NCBI RefSeq assembly: GCF_001723605.1
Contig: NZ_CP017111.1
Location: forward strand, 2,989,867 to 3,029,840
Direction: 5' to 3'
Length of the DNA stretch: 39,974 nt
Source of the DNA: Sulfurospirillum halorespirans DSM 13726
GTDB lineage: Bacteria > Campylobacterota > Campylobacteria > Campylobacterales > Sulfurospirillaceae
Shown here: positions 18,827 to 28,123 of the stretch, piece after piece
Layout: each line of letters opens with the position of its first letter
Numbering within the stretch: the first letter of the stretch is position 1
The notes under the pieces: model-generated
The model's input: only the letters and a program-made list of their open reading frames with translations
The model's database searches: none
What the model was told of the DNA's origin: nothing
Program-made: the position numbers and the translations under genes

Positions 18827-18965
18827 GCGAAGAAGAAGTACCAATAGTAGTTTAAGAAATCTTTTCATAGAATTAGGGAGCACACTCAAACAAGCGCTGA
18901 AAGATGGCTAAATGACGTGCGATACACTCTAGGCACTTACAAACATTACAGGAACATTTTAGACC

Positions 18966-21182
18966 ATGCAAAAAAGCCTCATACAACTTCTTTTTACATT
19001 TGTCGTGATGGCTGGCTGCATTGGAGGCTATCTCTCGTTGAACCATTTTTGGCAACCTTTTGAGCATAAGATCAAAGATTTGATGCTTGAAAGCCGTGGA
19101 GAGATTCAAGGCGATGCGAACATTGTGATTATCGACATTGATGAAAAGAGTCTCAAAGCGCTCGGGCAATGGCCGTGGAGCAGGGATAAAATGGCAAAAC
19201 TGCTGCAAAACCTTTCTGATCTGGGTGTTGCGATTATTGGGCTCGATGTTGTGTTTGCTGAGGCGGACAACAGCTCACCACACAACGTGTTAACTAAGCT
19301 TGGATTGTCGCATAAAGATGTACCCAATTACGATGCTATTTTTGCTCAAACCATTGCGGAAACACCCACTGTTGTGGGCTATGTTTTTGCGCTTATGCCT
19401 GATTCCATCGCGCCAGAAGGTCACCCAAAATCTGCGGCAATTATCATCGAGCAAAACCGACCAGCCCACTCATCGCTTATCAAACCCTACCGTGCCATTT
19501 TGAATATTCCAGAAGTTCAAAAACAGGCGTATTCAAGTGGTTATTTCAACACGATTCCCGATAGTGATGGGATTGTGCGTAGCATTCCTTTGGTCATGGA
19601 GTACGATGGAGTGCTCTACCCTTCCCTCAGCCTTGAAATGGCACGTATTGCGCTGGGAGAAAAAAAGATTCGCATTGTTTACGACGAGAGTGGGCTTCGT
19701 CACATTGAGATGGGAGAGCATCTTATTCCCACCGACTTTTTTGGACGCTTGATGGTGAATTACCGTGGAAGTCAACACAGCTACGAATACATCTCGGCGA
19801 TTGATGTTTACAACAACACCGTTGATGCTTTACATGTAAAAGATAAAATCGCGCTTATTGGCACCTCCGCGGCAGGACTTTTGGATCTGCGAAGTACGCC
19901 ATTTGATAGCGTTTACGCAGGTGTGGAGGTGCATGCCAACGCGATTGATAACATTTTGCATCAAGATTACATCGCCAAACCTGTCTGGACGCGTGGGGTT
20001 GATCTTTTGAGCATCGTTCTGCTCTGTTTTATCACCTTTGCCATTTTGCTTCTTCCAAGTGCCTTTTTCAGCTTTCTGGCGCTCATCGCACTCAATCTGA
20101 TCATCGTTCTAACCCACTACTACAGTATGATCTACCAAGGAATTTTGTTCAACACGATTTTACCTCTAAGCGCAATCAACCTTCTGTTTATCATCGGGCA
20201 AGCGATTAACTATTTTCTAGAGATCAAGCAAAAAGAGCTGATCAAACATAAATTTGCCAGCAAAGTCAGCCCTGCGGTTATGAATAACATTCTCGCAAGC
20301 GAGGATGACATTTTGCAAGGCGTGGAAAAAGAGATCACGATCTTTTTCTCTGATGTGCGAGGTTTTACCGCGATTTCGGAAGCGGCGGGCGATGCAAAGT
20401 CGCTGATTCACCTCATGAATTCCTATATGGACCCGATGAGTCAGATTATTATTCGCAGTGGTGGCACGGTCGATAAATTTATTGGCGATGCGATTATGGC
20501 GTATTGGAACGCGCCCATCAGCATGGAAGATCATGCCGATAAAGCCGTCCATGCGGCACTCGAACAGCTCCATCACCTCACATCGCTTAATGCCAAGCTC
20601 AAAGCAAATCCTGAGTTTGCACCTATTGCATTGATGGCAGAGTCACAAAATATGCCCATCATTGACATTGGCATTGGGATTAATACGGGTGTTGCGATCG
20701 TCGGCGAGATGGGAACAAGCAGTCGCAGCGACTATACGGTCATTGGTGATGCGATCAACCTGGGATCTCGCCTTGAGTCGCTCTGCAAATACTACCATTC
20801 GCACCTTACCATTTCGCATTTCACCAAAGCCAAACTCAAAGGTGCTTACATTTTTCGTTTTTTAGATTTGGTGACCGTCAAAGGCAAACATGAGCCTGTT
20901 GAAGTGTGGCAGATTCACGACTTTGATGCGCCACAAACAGAGCCACTTTACGAAGTCCGTTATGAAGAACTCCAAGAAGAGCTCAGGCTTCACCACGAAG
21001 CGATTGCCCTTTACCAAGAGGCGCGTTTTGCTGAAGCACTCACGCGTTTTGAAGCACTGAACCAAAGAGAGCATAAAACCAATGAAGCCATTTATGGCAT
21101 CTATTGTGAGCGTTGCGCACACTACATCGCCTTCTCACCTCTTGCATTTAACGGTGTCTTTGTACACACAACCAAAGGATAA
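18966..21182 (+). CDS. CHASE2-domain class III adenylate cyclase
   Basis: This 738-residue membrane protein has an N-terminal helix (about residues 9-26) and a CHASE2 sensor to about residue 330, with typical IVIIDIDEKSLKALGQWPWS and DRGVVRSIP-like (DSDGIVRSIP) blocks. Three helices span roughly 335-415, followed by a class III cyclase domain from about 450 to 625. Catalytic residues are complete: metal Asp463 (FFSDVRGF) and Asp508 (FIGDAIMAYW), adenine-selecting Lys504 and Asp589 (DYTVIGD), transition-state Asn598 and Arg602. ATP to cAMP is therefore expected, in response to an unknown periplasmic signal. A TPR-like tail follows. The next gene starts two bases after the stop and encodes a probable cAMP phosphodiesterase fusion. 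One interspersed palindrome is inside. Confidence 0.93.
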   Translation: MQKSLIQLLFTFVVMAGCIGGYLSLNHFWQPFEHKIKDLMLESRGEIQGDANIVIIDIDEKSLKALGQWPWSRDKMAKLLQNLSDLGVAIIGLDVVFAEADNSSPHNVLTKLGLSHKDVPNYDAIFAQTIAETPTVVGYVFALMPDSIAPEGHPKSAAIIIEQNRPAHSSLIKPYRAILNIPEVQKQAYSSGYFNTIPDSDGIVRSIPLVMEYDGVLYPSLSLEMARIALGEKKIRIVYDESGLRHIEMGEHLIPTDFFGRLMVNYRGSQHSYEYISAIDVYNNTVDALHVKDKIALIGTSAAGLLDLRSTPFDSVYAGVEVHANAIDNILHQDYIAKPVWTRGVDLLSIVLLCFITFAILLLPSAFFSFLALIALNLIIVLTHYYSMIYQGILFNTILPLSAINLLFIIGQAINYFLEIKQKELIKHKFASKVSPAVMNNILASEDDILQGVEKEITIFFSDVRGFTAISEAAGDAKSLIHLMNSYMDPMSQIIIRSGGTVDKFIGDAIMAYWNAPISMEDHADKAVHAALEQLHHLTSLNAKLKANPEFAPIALMAESQNMPIIDIGIGINTGVAIVGEMGTSSRSDYTVIGDAINLGSRLESLCKYYHSHLTISHFTKAKLKGAYIFRFLDLVTVKGKHEPVEVWQIHDFDAPQTEPLYEVRYEELQEELRLHHEAIALYQEARFAEALTRFEALNQREHKTNEAIYGIYCERCAHYIAFSPLAFNGVFVHTTKG
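19829..19840. repeat. Interspersed palindrome TTTACATGTAAA inside cyclase gene
   Basis: Read in frame as Leu-His-Val-Lys (ALHVKDK) in the CHASE2 domain. Confidence 0.9.
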
Positions 21183-21184
21183 GT

Positions 21185-23581
21185 ATGAGTTTTATTCGCA
21201 TTTTAGGTGCTCAAGGAAGCAGATCCAAAAACGCCTTTACCACCTGCATTCAGGTGAGTCGCCATACACTGATTGATGCGGGCAATATTATGCACGCCTT
21301 AGGCGAAGAGGCTTTACATGTAAACCGTATTTTTTTCTCCCACGCTCATTTAGATCACATCATCGATACCGCATTTTTGATCGACCATTTTTTTACCAAA
21401 CGCACTGAAACGCTCTACCTCTACGGACTTCCCCACACGATTGAAGCCCTGCAAAAGCATCTTTTTAATGACGTGCTTTGGCCCGATTTTAGTCACATTC
21501 ATCTGCCAAATTCAACTAAGCCAGCCATCGCGTATGTTGAAATAGAACCCAATCAACCCTACGCCATTGAAGAGGGCATCACGCTCACCCCATTTTTAGC
21601 CAATCATAGCGTGCCGTGTTGCGGATACATCATCGAACAAAACGGAAGCAGCGTGCTTTTTTCAGGCGACACGTTCCACAACGAAGTACTGTGGCAAAAA
21701 CTCAATGAAACGCCTTCCATCAAAGCGCTCATCATCGATGTTTCGTTCCCCAACCACTTTGTCAAAATTGCGACCGAGAGCAAACACCTCACGCCTCAGT
21801 TTCTTGAACAAGAACTCAAACAGCTCACTCGCACCGATTTGAAACTCTACATCAACCATCTCAAACCGCTTCATGCGGCGTTGATTATTCAAGAACTTGG
21901 TGAGATTGGTATTAAAGAAGAGATGGTCTTGCGTGATGGCGAGAGGATTGAGCTCTCTTCTGGCGCACTCAGTCGCACCTTAAACACTCCAAAAAATGAC
22001 GAGCGCGTTCAAAAACTCACCGAAATTGGCACCGCTCTCTCGGCAAGTGAGAGCCTTGATGTTCTCTTAGAGATGATCGTCACCGAAGCTAAAAATCTCA
22101 CGCACGCCGATGGAGGAACACTCTATCTTCTAGAGAAAGAGCATCTTCATTTTAAAGTGGTGCAAACCGACTCACTGAATATTAAGATGGGAGGAACAAG
22201 TGGAAAAATCACGTGGTCACCACTTCCTCTGAATCTTGAAAATGGCACGCCCAATAAAGCGATGGTCGCCGTCACTTGCGCACTTGAAAACCGTTTGATT
22301 AACATCGCTGATGTTTATGAAGCCATTGGATTTTCCTTTGATGGCACGAAAACGTTTGATCAAGGAACAGGCTACCACTCTAAATCCATGTTGGTCATTC
22401 CCATGAGAAACCACGAACAAGAGATCATCGGCGTGTTACAGCTGCTCAATAAAATGGATGAGCAAAACCATAACGTCATCTTATTTGATGATGAAGATGA
22501 AAAAATCACCCTCTCACTGGCATCTCAAGCCGCCATTGCCATCACCAACACCTCACTGATTCAAGGGCTTGAAACGCTCTTGGAATCTTTTTTGAAAAGC
22601 ATCATTTTTGCCATTGGCAAGAAATCGCCCTACACCGCAGGACACGTCAAACGTATGGTCAAGCTGAGTGTCATGCTCGCTGAAGCAATTAACCACGACA
22701 CGAACATCTACGCGCATAAACACTTTAGCAGTGATGAGATCAAACAGATCAATTTTGCAGCCCTCATGCACGACATAGGCAAACTCGCAACGCCTGAACA
22801 CGTGATGGATAAAGCAACGAAACTCCAAACCTTGTTTGACCGCATTGAGCTTGTCGAGAGTCGTATTCAGATGATCCAAAAAGCGTTACATGTAAAGTTT
22901 TTGGAAGATAAATTTGCCCTTTTAGAAGGTAACCAACAGGAAAATGTGAGCTCGCTTGAAACACAGTATCAAGAAAAAATTGCAACCTTGCATGCTGCGT
23001 CCAAACTTATCCAAGCGAGCAATAAAGGCGATACGCCCCTCAGCGAGGAAGCCGTAACGCAGATTCAAACCCTTTCAACGCAAGCGTGGCAGATTGGCGA
23101 TGAGACCTACACGATTTTAAGCAAGGATGAAGCGCATCATTTGAGCACACAAAATGGTACGCTCACGTTTGAAGAGCGCGAAATTATCAATGCCCATGCC
23201 AAACTCAGCGTCGATATTTTAAACCGCCTTCCTTTTCCTAAAAAATACCGCCAAATTCCTCAAATTTCAGGCAACCACCATGAAAAGCTCAATGGCAAAG
23301 GCTATCCCCAAGGGCTCAAAGGCGATGAAATCAGCTTTGAAGCGCGCATCTTAGCCATTGCCGATATTTTTGAAGCCCTCACGGCGAGTGATCGACCCTA
23401 TAAAGCAGGCATGCCTCTCTCTGTGGCGATGAAAATTCTCTACGCCATGGCAAAAGAGGGTGAACTTGATGTTGATCTTGTGAAATTTTTCTACACCTCT
23501 GGCACCTATTTGGAGTACGCCAAAGCGTTTTTACCACAGCGTAGCATCGATGAGATCGTCCTTGATTTTGAGAAGCCTTAA
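21185..23581 (+). CDS. Class II cAMP-phosphodiesterase-like MBL domain fused to GAF and HD-GYP
   Basis: This 798-residue cytoplasmic fusion has three parts. Residues 1-260 form a metallo-beta-lactamase fold with HAHLDH (53-58), NHSVP (His141), SGDT (Asp162), SKHLTP (His201) and NHLKP (His225). That set matches class II cAMP phosphodiesterases (yeast PDE1, CpdP). Residues ~275-455 are a GAF domain. Residues ~460-798 are an HD-GYP domain with MHDIGK (His529/Asp530) and HHEKLNGKGYP (698-708), the motif of c-di-GMP hydrolases. HD and GYP are separated by about 165 residues, including a predicted coiled coil, roughly 100 more than usual. The gene starts two bases after the cyclase stop. A link between cAMP and c-di-GMP turnover is inferred. 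Two palindromes are inside. Confidence 0.9.
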   Translation: MSFIRILGAQGSRSKNAFTTCIQVSRHTLIDAGNIMHALGEEALHVNRIFFSHAHLDHIIDTAFLIDHFFTKRTETLYLYGLPHTIEALQKHLFNDVLWPDFSHIHLPNSTKPAIAYVEIEPNQPYAIEEGITLTPFLANHSVPCCGYIIEQNGSSVLFSGDTFHNEVLWQKLNETPSIKALIIDVSFPNHFVKIATESKHLTPQFLEQELKQLTRTDLKLYINHLKPLHAALIIQELGEIGIKEEMVLRDGERIELSSGALSRTLNTPKNDERVQKLTEIGTALSASESLDVLLEMIVTEAKNLTHADGGTLYLLEKEHLHFKVVQTDSLNIKMGGTSGKITWSPLPLNLENGTPNKAMVAVTCALENRLINIADVYEAIGFSFDGTKTFDQGTGYHSKSMLVIPMRNHEQEIIGVLQLLNKMDEQNHNVILFDDEDEKITLSLASQAAIAITNTSLIQGLETLLESFLKSIIFAIGKKSPYTAGHVKRMVKLSVMLAEAINHDTNIYAHKHFSSDEIKQINFAALMHDIGKLATPEHVMDKATKLQTLFDRIELVESRIQMIQKALHVKFLEDKFALLEGNQQENVSSLETQYQEKIATLHAASKLIQASNKGDTPLSEEAVTQIQTLSTQAWQIGDETYTILSKDEAHHLSTQNGTLTFEEREIINAHAKLSVDILNRLPFPKKYRQIPQISGNHHEKLNGKGYPQGLKGDEISFEARILAIADIFEALTASDRPYKAGMPLSVAMKILYAMAKEGELDVDLVKFFYTSGTYLEYAKAFLPQRSIDEIVLDFEKP
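21313..21324. repeat. Interspersed palindrome TTTACATGTAAA inside the MBL domain
   Basis: Read in frame as Leu-His-Val-Asn (ALHVNR), just before the HAHLDH metal motif. Confidence 0.9.
22886..22895. repeat. Interspersed palindrome TTACATGTAA inside the HD-GYP insertion
   Basis: Read in frame as Leu-His-Val-Lys (ALHVKF), in the coiled-coil insert between the HD and GYP motifs. Confidence 0.85.
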
Positions 23582-23623
23582 GGACGCAAAAGTCACTTTA
23601 ACGATTTTTTAACCCGTTTTGGG

Positions 23624-23629
23624 TATAAT
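23624..23629 (+). promoter_or_regulatory. -10 box of the secG operon promoter
   Basis: TATAAT in GGGTATAATCC, 41 bases before the secG ATG and 43 bases after the stop of the HD-GYP gene. The -35 region is not conserved. Confidence 0.6.
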
Positions 23630-23669
23630 CCTTAGTTCTACATTATTTAAAAAACAAAGGACTTCCCTT

Positions 23670-24005
23670 ATGACCTCCGTTTTATTGGTTTTACAATTTG
23701 TATTAACCGCTATTTTAACTGTTTCTGTACTGCTTCAAAAAAGCTCCTCTATCGGTCTTGGCGCTTACAGTGGAAGCAATGAATCTCTTTTTGGTGCAAA
23801 AGGACCAGCAGGTTTCATGGCAAAATTCACCTTTATTGTAGGAATCTTGTTTATTGCAAATACGCTCACATTAGGTTATTTTTACAACCAAGATAAAAAA
23901 GTATCGATTGCTGAAGATATTAAAATCGAAAAAAGCGTTGTACCAAGTGTTCCAGCTCCTGTGACAACAGCACCAGCAGCCCCTGAAGCTCCAACGTCTA
24001 AATAA
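23670..24005 (+). CDS. secG: Preprotein translocase subunit SecG
   Basis: This 111-residue protein has two membrane helices (about 3-22 and 50-70) separated by the SecG signature loop (LLQKSSSIGLGAYSG, then LFGAKGPAGFMAK). An Ala/Pro-rich tail ends it. SecG assists SecYE in protein export. The frame is open to 23619, but that extension covers the promoter, and AAAGG precedes ATG 23670. It is first in the secG-deacetylase-frr-pyrE-RDD-MFS transcription unit. secG-frr-pyrE is a familiar order in Campylobacterota. Confidence 0.93.
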   Translation: MTSVLLVLQFVLTAILTVSVLLQKSSSIGLGAYSGSNESLFGAKGPAGFMAKFTFIVGILFIANTLTLGYFYNQDKKVSIAEDIKIEKSVVPSVPAPVTTAPAAPEAPTSK

Positions 24006-24010
24006 TCAGC

Positions 24011-24967
24011 ATGAAATCTTTTTGGCTTGTGGTGTGTCTTGGTGTAATGATGTGGGCCGATGCCCATATCTTCATCTACCATCGTTTTAACGATGCCAGA
24101 TACCCCACAACCAATACAACGCTCGAAGAGCTTCGCAAAGAGTTTGATTTCTTCAAAAAAAATGGCTACGAAGTGATACCCCTTGAAAAACTGGTTAACA
24201 CCCTTCACGCTAAAGAACCCATCCCCGATAACTGGGTCGTTCTTACCATTGATGATAACTACAAAAGTTTTTATGAGCATGGTTTAGCCCTTTTTAAAGA
24301 GTACAACTACCCTTTTTCGATGTTCGTTTATGTGGGAGCTACGGAGCAAAAGTATGGCGATTATATGAGTTGGGAACAGCTTCGTGAAATCTCCAAGTAC
24401 GGCGCTTTAGAGTTTCATTCACTGAATCATCCGCACATGAGCGAACTCAGCAACGAAGCGCTTAAAAAAGATTTTGATGAAGGCTTAAACCTCTTTGAAA
24501 AACGCCTTGGCATGAAACCGCGCTACTTCTCCTACCCGTTTGGTGAGTTTAGTCCGCGTGTGAAAGCCATCGCGCAAAGCTATGGGTTTGAAGCGATTGT
24601 AAACCAAAACATGGGTGCAGTTGCAAGCTTTAGCGATCCGCTTGATTTAGACCGCTCCGCGTTGGTTGGCAAGAGTAATTTAGAGGGATTTTTAAAGTAT
24701 AAAGCCCTTGAAACCACATGGTTTAAGCCTAGCGTATTGCTCGAAGATGGCAAGCTTACCTCTTTACATGTAAAGGCACAAACCACCGCACAAAAAGGTG
24801 GCATCTACATCAGTGAACAGGGTTATTTTGAGGTCAGTTTAAGCGATGGCGTTTTTGAAGCTCAGATCAATAAAATACTCACCAAAGAGCGCACACGGAT
24901 CATTGTCTCCGTGGGCAATAAAATTTCAACGAAACTACTTGTAAAGGATAAATATGGAACTCAGTAA
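24011..24967 (+). CDS. Exported polysaccharide deacetylase (NodB-like)
   Basis: This 318-residue protein has a signal peptide ([18 protein letters not shown]) and a NodB-type domain. The catalytic/metal pair is TIDD (residues ~79-82, in place of the usual TFDD). The metal His motif is HSLNHPH, and a conserved [10 protein letters not shown] block follows. Such enzymes remove acetyl groups from N-acetylated glycans in the periplasm or envelope; the substrate is unknown. It sits five bases after secG and its end overlaps frr by 14 bases. No strong Shine-Dalgarno is visible before ATG 24011. An interspersed palindrome near the end is read as SLHVKA. Confidence 0.87.
   Translation: MKSFWLVVCLGVMMWADAHIFIYHRFNDARYPTTNTTLEELRKEFDFFKKNGYEVIPLEKLVNTLHAKEPIPDNWVVLTIDDNYKSFYEHGLALFKEYNYPFSMFVYVGATEQKYGDYMSWEQLREISKYGALEFHSLNHPHMSELSNEALKKDFDEGLNLFEKRLGMKPRYFSYPFGEFSPRVKAIAQSYGFEAIVNQNMGAVASFSDPLDLDRSALVGKSNLEGFLKYKALETTWFKPSVLLEDGKLTSLHVKAQTTAQKGGIYISEQGYFEVSLSDGVFEAQINKILTKERTRIIVSVGNKISTKLLVKDKYGTQ
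24763..24774. repeat. Interspersed palindrome TTTACATGTAAA inside deacetylase gene
   Basis: Exact 14-base CTTTACATGTAAAG, read in frame as Leu-His-Val-Lys in the C-terminal region. Confidence 0.9.
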
Positions 24968-25514
24968 AATCTATGCTGAACAAAAAGAGCATATGGAAAA
25001 ATGTATCGCGGCACTCAAACGCGACTTTATGACGATTCGCAGTGGTAAGGTCTCTACCACCATTTTAGACAACATTCATGTTGATTACTACGGAACACCA
25101 ACCGGTCTTAGCCAAGTAGCGACTGTTTTAACCACCGATGCGACGACGATTACGATTTCTCCGTGGGAGAAAAAGATGCTCAGAGAGATCGAAAAAGCAA
25201 TTATGCAAGCGAACATCGGGGTCAATCCGAATAACGATGGCGAGACCATTAAACTTTTCTTCCCTCCAATGACAACAGACCAACGTAAAGAGGGTGCCAA
25301 ACAAGCCAAAGCGATGGGCGATAAAGCCAAAATCGCGATTCGCAATGTTCGTAAAGACTCGAATGATCAAGTGAAAAAACTCGAAAAAGATAAAATTATC
25401 ACGGAAGATGGTTCTAAAAAAGGACAAGACGAAGTGCAAAAAATCACCGATGCAACGGTTTCAAAAGTCGATGAGCTCGTAAGAGAAAAAGAATCTGAAC
25501 TCCTAAAAATTTAA
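24954..25514 (+). CDS. frr: Ribosome recycling factor
   Basis: This 186-residue protein has the full RRF pattern: [21 protein letters not shown] near the N-terminus, [16 protein letters not shown], and a long coiled-coil domain with the [15 protein letters not shown] block. It splits post-termination ribosomes together with EF-G. The length is standard. AAAGGA lies five bases before ATG 24954, inside the end of the deacetylase gene. Confidence 0.97.
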   Translation: MELSKIYAEQKEHMEKCIAALKRDFMTIRSGKVSTTILDNIHVDYYGTPTGLSQVATVLTTDATTITISPWEKKMLREIEKAIMQANIGVNPNNDGETIKLFFPPMTTDQRKEGAKQAKAMGDKAKIAIRNVRKDSNDQVKKLEKDKIITEDGSKKGQDEVQKITDATVSKVDELVREKESELLKI

Positions 25515-25522
25515 GGGCGAAT

Positions 25523-26131
25523 ATGCAAGTTGAAAAAATTTATAAAGATGCCAATGCCCTGTTAGAGGGACACTTTTTACTCAGCAGTGGCAAGCACTCA
25601 CGCTATTACCTTCAAAGTGCGAAAGTGTTGGAAGATCCTAGAGTTGCAGAGCAATTAGCCGTTGAATTAGCCAAAATGATCAACGCTTCCAACGTAGAGA
25701 TCGACACCATCTGTTCCCCGGCCCTTGGTGGCGTTTTAGCAGGCTACGAGCTTGCACGTGCCCTTGGTAAACGCTTCATTTTCGCGGAGCGTGTGAACGG
25801 TGAGATGACGATTCGCAGAGGTTTTGAAGTCAAAAAAGGTGAGAAAATTTTGGTCTGTGAAGACATCATCACGACCGGTGGTTCGGCTTTAGAAGCGGCA
25901 AACATTGCTGAAAGTATGGGTGGCGTGATCGTTGGATTTGCAGCCCTTGCGAACCGTGGTTTTTGTAAACGTGTGGGAAGCGATCTTGTGGGCAAGCCTA
26001 CATGTAAACTTCCAAACGACGCACCATTTTTCGCACTGGCTGATTTTGAGTTTGACATTTACGAGCCAAGCGAATGCCCTTTGTGCAAAGAAGGAAGCGT
26101 GGCGATCAAACCAGGTAGCAGAGGAAACTAA
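25523..26131 (+). CDS. pyrE: Orotate phosphoribosyltransferase
   Basis: This 202-residue type I phosphoribosyltransferase has the PRPP-binding loop [12 protein letters not shown] (about residues 111-122), an early [14 protein letters not shown] block, and a Cys-rich tail (ECPLCKEG). It makes orotidine monophosphate from orotate and PRPP in pyrimidine synthesis. It starts eight bases after frr with AAGGG upstream. A degenerate version of the interspersed palindrome (TACATGTA at 25999-26006) is read as PTCKLP. Confidence 0.96.
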   Translation: MQVEKIYKDANALLEGHFLLSSGKHSRYYLQSAKVLEDPRVAEQLAVELAKMINASNVEIDTICSPALGGVLAGYELARALGKRFIFAERVNGEMTIRRGFEVKKGEKILVCEDIITTGGSALEAANIAESMGGVIVGFAALANRGFCKRVGSDLVGKPTCKLPNDAPFFALADFEFDIYEPSECPLCKEGSVAIKPGSRGN

Positions 26132-26137
26132 GTCTTA

Positions 26138-26599
26138 ATGCGGTGGAGAGCGACTAAAAAAAGGGGCAAAAAAGAGCACAAAAGCACTTTGCCTCTTTTG
26201 ACCATCGCACCTTTTCAAAGACGCCTCAAAGCTTTTGTCGTCGACTCTTTTATGCTTTTGATGCCGATTTTGTACATTGTTTTTTACCTGATTTACGGTT
26301 CACGCGAAGGCTTTGCAGCACACATGCTGCAAGGCTGGCTTCTTATTCTGATTCCGTATGGTTTTCTCACGACCCTCTTTCTCAAACGAAACGCTCAAAC
26401 CCCCGGCTACAAAGCGTATGACCTTGTACTGATCGATCTTAAAACAGGACAACGTGCCACATTAACACAACTCATTGTGCGCTATATTCTACTGCTACTT
26501 ACCGCTGTGAGTATCCTTGGACTTTTTGTGCCACTCTTGCGCAAAGACAACCTCGCGCTGTATGATATTTTGAGTCAAACTGCCCCTATTCCTAAATGA
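26138..26599 (+). CDS. RDD-family membrane protein
   Basis: This 153-residue protein opens with a basic stretch (RWRATKKRGKKEHK). Three hydrophobic helices follow, and the RDD signature is FQRRLKAFVVDSFML (Arg and Asp spaced as in the family). The family's function is poorly known; some members act in ion or Na+/H+ exchange. It starts six bases after pyrE and its stop overlaps the MFS gene's start (ATGA), so it is translated as part of the same operon. Confidence 0.82.
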   Translation: MRWRATKKRGKKEHKSTLPLLTIAPFQRRLKAFVVDSFMLLMPILYIVFYLIYGSREGFAAHMLQGWLLILIPYGFLTTLFLKRNAQTPGYKAYDLVLIDLKTGQRATLTQLIVRYILLLLTAVSILGLFVPLLRKDNLALYDILSQTAPIPK

Positions 26600-27687
26600 T
26601 CTTTTTTAAAATCTCTGGCTTTTTCTTTGCCTACTTTTCTGTTACCAGTGTGTATGTCATCTTTATGCCTAAAATCTTACAAACACTTGATTACAGTGCT
26701 CCTCAAATCGGAGCTATCTTTGCACTAGCGCCTTTGATGCGTTTTTTTGTCCCCTTTTTCTTTCTCAAACATTTTGAGCTCACCCAAAAAGTCTTTTATA
26801 CAGCGCTTTGTGGGGCGCTTCTTGCCATTATGCTGTTCTACCCGACCATTCACCACTTCTACCTCTTTATGCTCCCTAATATGCTTCTAGGTGCGTGTCT
26901 TGGCATGATATTACCGTACATTGAAACCTATGCGATGGAGCATTTGCAAAAAGAGCGCTTTGGACGATCGCGCCTGTTTGGCTCGATCGGTTTTATGCTG
27001 ATTGGCATTATCCTAGCGCGTCACTTGGAACATTACACCAATGGCTTGCATTACCTGCTTTTAGCCATCAGTTTGACCGCTTTTTTTGCGTATTGGCTAA
27101 CCCAAAACAATGTTCACTTTACAACTGAAAATGCCACGAACGAAGCGCCTTTTAACTTCTTACATGTAAAGTATTTATGGATCAGTCTTTTTCTAATGCA
27201 GGTCAGTTTTGGGGGATTTTATAACTTCTTTACCATTTACGAAACGGCGCACGGCATCAGCCTTGAAATGACGAGCTATTTGTGGGCATTTGGTGTTATC
27301 TGCGAGATTGTGCTGTTCTATTTTCAATCCCCATTACTCAAGCGTTTTAGCCTTCTATCGCTTATCAAACTGGGTGTTTTAGCAACAGCCCTTCGTTGGT
27401 TTTTGCTCTTTTTATTCCCCTCATCGCTGTGGATCTCTTACGCTTCACAATCGTTGCATGCCTTTAGCTTTGCCCTGCATCACACCGCAGCGCTCAGCCT
27501 TTTGTACACACTTTATGCGCATAAAAAGCTCGCAGGACAATTTTACTATGGCTTTTCATTTGGGCTTGGAGGTTTTGTGGGAGCCTTGTTAGCAGGCTAT
27601 TTTTATGGGGAGTATCTTTATTTGTATGCCAGTTTGGTGGCACTGCTCGCTCTTGGAAGCTTGATGCTTTTCAAGGTGAGAGAATAA
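26596..27687 (+). CDS. Major facilitator superfamily transporter
   Basis: This 363-residue protein has about 11-12 hydrophobic helices and a central loop around residue 165-185. The first half contains an MFS-like loop (KERFGRSRLFGSIGFMLIG) resembling the LacY/nucleoside-H+ symporter branch. Substrate unknown. It overlaps the RDD gene by four bases at its start, and its last 17 bases overlap the end of the convergent FliL-like gene. One palindrome is read as FLHVKY. Confidence 0.85.
   Translation: MIFFKISGFFFAYFSVTSVYVIFMPKILQTLDYSAPQIGAIFALAPLMRFFVPFFFLKHFELTQKVFYTALCGALLAIMLFYPTIHHFYLFMLPNMLLGACLGMILPYIETYAMEHLQKERFGRSRLFGSIGFMLIGIILARHLEHYTNGLHYLLLAISLTAFFAYWLTQNNVHFTTENATNEAPFNFLHVKYLWISLFLMQVSFGGFYNFFTIYETAHGISLEMTSYLWAFGVICEIVLFYFQSPLLKRFSLLSLIKLGVLATALRWFLLFLFPSSLWISYASQSLHAFSFALHHTAALSLLYTLYAHKKLAGQFYYGFSFGLGGFVGALLAGYFYGEYLYLYASLVALLALGSLMLFKVRE
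27160..27169. repeat. Interspersed palindrome TTACATGTAA inside MFS gene
   Basis: Read in frame as Leu-His-Val-Lys (FLHVKY) in the central loop, a tolerant site. Confidence 0.85.
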
Positions 27688-28123
27688 AATTTTTAATGTA
27701 AATCGTCTCGATCTCATACCCAAATGTATTTTCCAACATCTCGATCAACTCTTCTTTAAGGCGATCTTTACCATTTAACGTTTCAAGCCCATTTGCATCC
27801 ATGGTGCTAAGATACTGCAAAACGGCATTGCGCACATTGTCCATATTGGCTTGAAGCTCTTTTTTGGTCGCATTGTTTTTCAAAACCAACGCAATATCGG
27901 CTTTTAAAATCTTATACTTTTGCGCTTTTATGTTGATAAAAATCGTATCAAGGCTCAGCTCTTTTGCATTCTTACTGACATTATTAGCCTGCGTTGAGGG
28001 AGTTTTTTCGTACGAAGATTGAGTGCCATCGTCTTTAAGCATATAATTAATCGTAATAAATCCAAGAAGAATCAACAAAAAAATAAAACCTAAAGAGAGT
28101 TTGAGTAGTCTTTCATTAAACAT
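27671..28123 (-). CDS. FliL-like membrane-anchored protein
   Basis: This 150-residue protein has one N-terminal helix (about residues 8-27), a Ser/Thr/Asn-rich linker, and a C-terminal domain. The latter runs from YKILKADIALVLKNN through LKEELIEMLENTFG to IETIYIKNFILSP. This matches the FliL basal-body stator-associated domain in outline. It starts one base before the end of the DUF3137 gene, forming an operon lemA-DUF3137-fliL-like. Its 3' end overlaps the convergent MFS gene. A FliL-type role is likely but not certain, because the anchor gene neighbours are not flagellar. Confidence 0.7.
   Translation of the reverse strand: MFNERLLKLSLGFIFLLILLGFITINYMLKDDGTQSSYEKTPSTQANNVSKNAKELSLDTIFINIKAQKYKILKADIALVLKNNATKKELQANMDNVRNAVLQYLSTMDANGLETLNGKDRLKEELIEMLENTFGYEIETIYIKNFILSP

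Noticed and set aside
18794..18868. A 24-codon minus-strand frame with a hydrophobic start (MKRFLKLLLVLLLR) that also contains a palindrome
   Set aside because: No Shine-Dalgarno, very short, and no support beyond the open frame. It may be a leader peptide or chance.
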